Of a DNA stretch of 8,390 nucleotides, positions 6,441 through 8,390 are shown piece after piece. Where the stretch lies: positions 1-8,390 of the forward strand of contig JAFYBU010000034.1 of assembly GCA_017540065.1 (NCBI GenBank). The letters run 5' to 3'. The first letter of the stretch is position 1. Each line of letters opens with the position of its first letter. A program made the position numbers and the translations under genes. A model generated the notes under the pieces. The model worked only from the letters and a program-made list of their open reading frames with translations. It did no database searches and was not told the DNA's origin. This DNA comes from Alphaproteobacteria bacterium. GTDB lineage: Bacteria; Pseudomonadota; Alphaproteobacteria; CAAHEQ01; UBA3637.

Positions 6441-7403
6441 TTAAAATCTCCCCAGGCCCATTATAATCGCAAAACTAAAACAAAGCAAGCAGGAAAATAA
6501 AGGTGCCCAAAACCAACTGAAAATAACGGAAAGAAGGGATTTCCCTTTTAAACCATATCCCCCTTTAGTAAAAGAAACACCCACAATGGCCCCGATTAAA
6601 GCGGCACTGGCAGAAATGGGTAGCGGTGGAAAAAGCCCGTTTTGAAATGAAAAAAGAATAAGCGTTAAAGCTCCGGAAAAACCGACAATTAAACTTTCAA
6701 CGGATGAAAGCGGAAATAATTTAGAGCTGACCATCCGAATAACCCGCCGAGATGCCATTAAACAACCGATTTCCACAACAGTTGAAAAGAGAAGGGATAA
6801 AGAAGTGGTATCCCCCAAAACTTGCGCATACGGAATAATTAGAACCGGCATATTATTGGCCCCCAAACTGTAAGCCGTAAAAGAACCAACAACCATCCAC
6901 AAAATACGAACAACAACATCTTGATACAAAACAGGAAGAGGATGTTTGTTTAGATAAAAACGAACCATCTTAAAAATAAAAAAGGCAATAACGCAAGAAA
7001 TAACGGGACTGTAAAACCAACCAAAGGCAACAGACATCACTTTTTTCCACGCAACCGATTCTTGAAAAGCCAAATTCCAACCGACTAAAGCACCAATAGA
7101 AATTTGCGCCACAGATGCAGGAATACCAAAACGTGTTAAAAAAATCATCATTATTGCCACAATCATTGAAAAAGAAAAAGCGGCGGAAAACGTGTTAAAA
7201 TGAGATAATTCTGCCATTGTTCCAGATGTCCCCGAGCTGTTCAAATAAGCCCCCAAAAGCAAGAAAACGGCAGTTAAAAAAGCTGCCAATTTTAAGGATA
7301 AAATACCCGTTCCGACTGCAGAACCAAAAATATTGCTGAAATTATTGCGCCCAAAGGCCCAAGCTAACAAAAATCCCCCAAAAAGAAAAAATCCAGCTGT
7401 CAT
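6441..7403 (-). CDS. Divergent PiT-family inorganic phosphate-type permease
   Basis: A 320-residue membrane protein with about ten hydrophobic segments and the internal duplication of the PiT (inorganic phosphate transporter) family; length fits the short bacterial forms. The first repeat has GRNNFSNIFGSAVG (18-31) where the family has GANDxANxxGTSVG. The second has GANNMPVLIIP (181-191). Each repeat then has a P-x-S-rich turn: PASVAQ (95-100) and PISASA (262-267), the second followed by the conserved GAIVGV. Both signature aspartates are asparagine here (Asn21, Asn184), and the STTH motifs are changed in both halves. It starts at an ATGA overlap with the DUF47 gene and has no strong ribosome site, so it is probably translated by coupling. 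DUF47 proteins commonly accompany PiT permeases, supporting the family call. Phosphate is the default substrate, but the changed motifs leave this open. Confidence 0.82.
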   Translation of the reverse strand: MTAGFFLFGGFLLAWAFGRNNFSNIFGSAVGTGILSLKLAAFLTAVFLLLGAYLNSSGTSGTMAELSHFNTFSAAFSFSMIVAIMMIFLTRFGIPASVAQISIGALVGWNLAFQESVAWKKVMSVAFGWFYSPVISCVIAFFIFKMVRFYLNKHPLPVLYQDVVVRILWMVVGSFTAYSLGANNMPVLIIPYAQVLGDTTSLSLLFSTVVEIGCLMASRRVIRMVSSKLFPLSSVESLIVGFSGALTLILFSFQNGLFPPLPISASAALIGAIVGVSFTKGGYGLKGKSLLSVIFSWFWAPLFSCLLCFSFAIIMGLGRF

Positions 7404-8059
7404 AATGTATGCTTTGCCACCATTACTTTCAATTTATCGGCCGCATCTTCAGCCATGTCTGAAATTTTTTCCAGGCTGTAAATAAATTCTTTTAATTGCA
7501 ATTGACGCGCCAATCCCAAACGTTTATCCTTGAAGGTCAAATTTTTCAAATCTATGGCTTGCAAATCAACTTGGTGTTCCAATGCATAAGTAATTTGGAT
7601 TTCATCATCCACACTCTGTCCCGAAAAAAAAGTTTTCACGCATCCGATAAAGGTCCCAACACATTCAAGTGAAGTTGATATCATCTGAATCAAAGGTAAA
7701 TGCAATTTAGCCGGAATTTCTGGTTTTTCCAAAGACCACAAAATCATATCGGCTTCATATTTGTTGATGATTTTATCGCAAGCTTCTAACAAATCAATCA
7801 GATCTGAACGCATATCCGGCAATAACATATGATGATAAAGATCCAATTCCATATTACGCCGCAAAGCATCATTTTCAGCTTCCAAACTACTTACTTGATT
7901 TTTCAAATCTTTGAAATGTTTATCAACACCTTTTTCCAGATAGCTTTCAAACCCCTGCTTCAAAAGGTAACCCGCTTGAATGATGTTCATTAAAAAAAGC
8001 GTGATTTGTTCTTCCAGATGTCGGGTCCTTTTGAACAAAATAAAATGTTTACTTTCCAC
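7400..8059 (-). CDS. DUF47 / PhoU-like Pit accessory protein
   Basis: A 219-residue all-helical protein of the DUF47 (PhoU-like) family, cytoplasmic partners or regulators of PiT phosphate permeases. Length is typical (about 205-225). Diagnostic regions are the central LLPDMRSDLIDLLEACDKIINKYE segment (about 79-102), equivalent to the family's PFxREDIxxLxxxxDDI block, and the C-terminal IYSLEKISDMAEDAADKLKVMV helix (about 192-213), with acidic residues that bind metal in PhoU proteins. A coiled-coil-like stretch lies near 50-70. Translation starts at GTG (8059) with AGGGGGG about 4 bases upstream, overlapping the end of prfB by 11 bp. The next ATG (codon 24) would cut off the first conserved helix, so the GTG is preferred. 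The stop overlaps the permease start as ATGA. Modulation of the permease is inferred from family and linkage. Confidence 0.85.
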   Translation of the reverse strand: MESKHFILFKRTRHLEEQITLFLMNIIQAGYLLKQGFESYLEKGVDKHFKDLKNQVSSLEAENDALRRNMELDLYHHMLLPDMRSDLIDLLEACDKIINKYEADMILWSLEKPEIPAKLHLPLIQMISTSLECVGTFIGCVKTFFSGQSVDDEIQITYALEHQVDLQAIDLKNLTFKDKRLGLARQLQLKEFIYSLEKISDMAEDAADKLKVMVAKHTL

Positions 8060-8390
8060 TTGTCCCCCCTTTTGCCAATTCCGCTAAAGCAGCCCGCATA
8101 AAACCATCCAAATCACCATCTAACACACCACCGGTATCTGATGTTTCATAATTGGTACGTAAATCTTTTACCATTTGATATGGTTGTAAAACATAAGAAC
8201 GAATTTGATTTCCCCAACCGTTATCCCCTTTTTGAACATCAACAGCACCTTGTTCTGCTTGACGTTTTTTAAGTTCTAATTCATACAACCGCGCACGAAG
8301 CATATTCCATGCTTGCTCACGATTTTGAAACTGACTGCGTTGAGTTTGGCAAGCCACCACAATCCCTGTCGGTGTGTGGGTAATACGAAC
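8049..8390 (-). CDS. prfB: Peptide chain release factor 2, C-terminal part
   Basis: The last 113 codons of RF2, which ends translation at UGA and UAA; the gene enters from the right edge. The visible part begins at VRITHTPTGIVVACQTQRSQ, which directly follows the catalytic GGQ loop in this family, so GGQ lies just outside the window. The RF2-specific GWGNQIRSYVLQPY block and the DLRTNYET...VLDGDLDGFMRAAL ending separate it from RF1, which has KIRTYNFPQ at the equivalent place. The stop-codon recognition loop and any programmed frameshift site are upstream and not visible. The 3' end overlaps the following DUF47 gene by 11 bp, so that gene is probably expressed with prfB. Nothing indicates truncation other than the window edge. 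Confidence 0.95.
   Translation of the reverse strand, partial: VRITHTPTGIVVACQTQRSQFQNREQAWNMLRARLYELELKKRQAEQGAVDVQKGDNGWGNQIRSYVLQPYQMVKDLRTNYETSDTGGVLDGDLDGFMRAALAELAKGGTSGK

Overview
The window looks like chromosomal backbone of an AT-rich Gram-negative bacterium, most likely an alphaproteobacterium. It has an outer-membrane assembly lipoprotein (BamD) and a YhdP/AsmA-like envelope protein, so it is diderm. The tight bamD-recN pair is typical of alphaproteobacterial chromosomes, where the usual order is lpxC-bamD-recN-ligA. The low GC content and an arginine decarboxylase of Chlamydia AaxB type hint at a host-associated lifestyle. That is inference; no rRNA or other taxonomic marker is present.

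Layout. (1) 1-822, minus strand: a two-gene arginine module. It has a complete pyruvoyl-dependent arginine decarboxylase (aaxB-like) followed by the first 58 codons of an APC-family amino-acid antiporter (probable arginine/agmatine exchanger, aaxC-like). A UUCG-capped hairpin with a U-tract lies between them. (2) 823-1000: a divergent intergenic region with candidate promoters in both directions. (3) 1001-3379, plus strand: bamD then recN, 9 bp apart. (4) 3384-8390, minus strand: a compact cluster reading, in transcription order, prfB (C-terminal part, release factor 2), a DUF47/PhoU-like protein, a PiT-family permease and a 1018-residue DUF3971/AsmA-like protein. Consecutive junctions are an 11-bp overlap, an ATGA overlap and 0 bp. 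recN and the AsmA-like gene converge with only 4 bp between their stop codons.

Function. AaxB and AaxC together would import arginine, decarboxylate it to agmatine (consuming a proton) and export agmatine, as in acid resistance or arginine depletion. BamD belongs to the outer-membrane beta-barrel assembly machine, and the AsmA-like protein is a probable inner-to-outer membrane lipid conduit. RecN acts in double-strand break repair. The DUF47 protein and PiT permease are a standard pair for inorganic anion uptake, but this permease has lost both signature aspartates and has altered ST-rich motifs, so its ion coupling or substrate may differ.

I see no mobile element, tRNA, rRNA, CRISPR array or phage gene. 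The most unusual items are the divergent PiT permease and the Chlamydia-type arginine module with its internal terminator-like hairpin.
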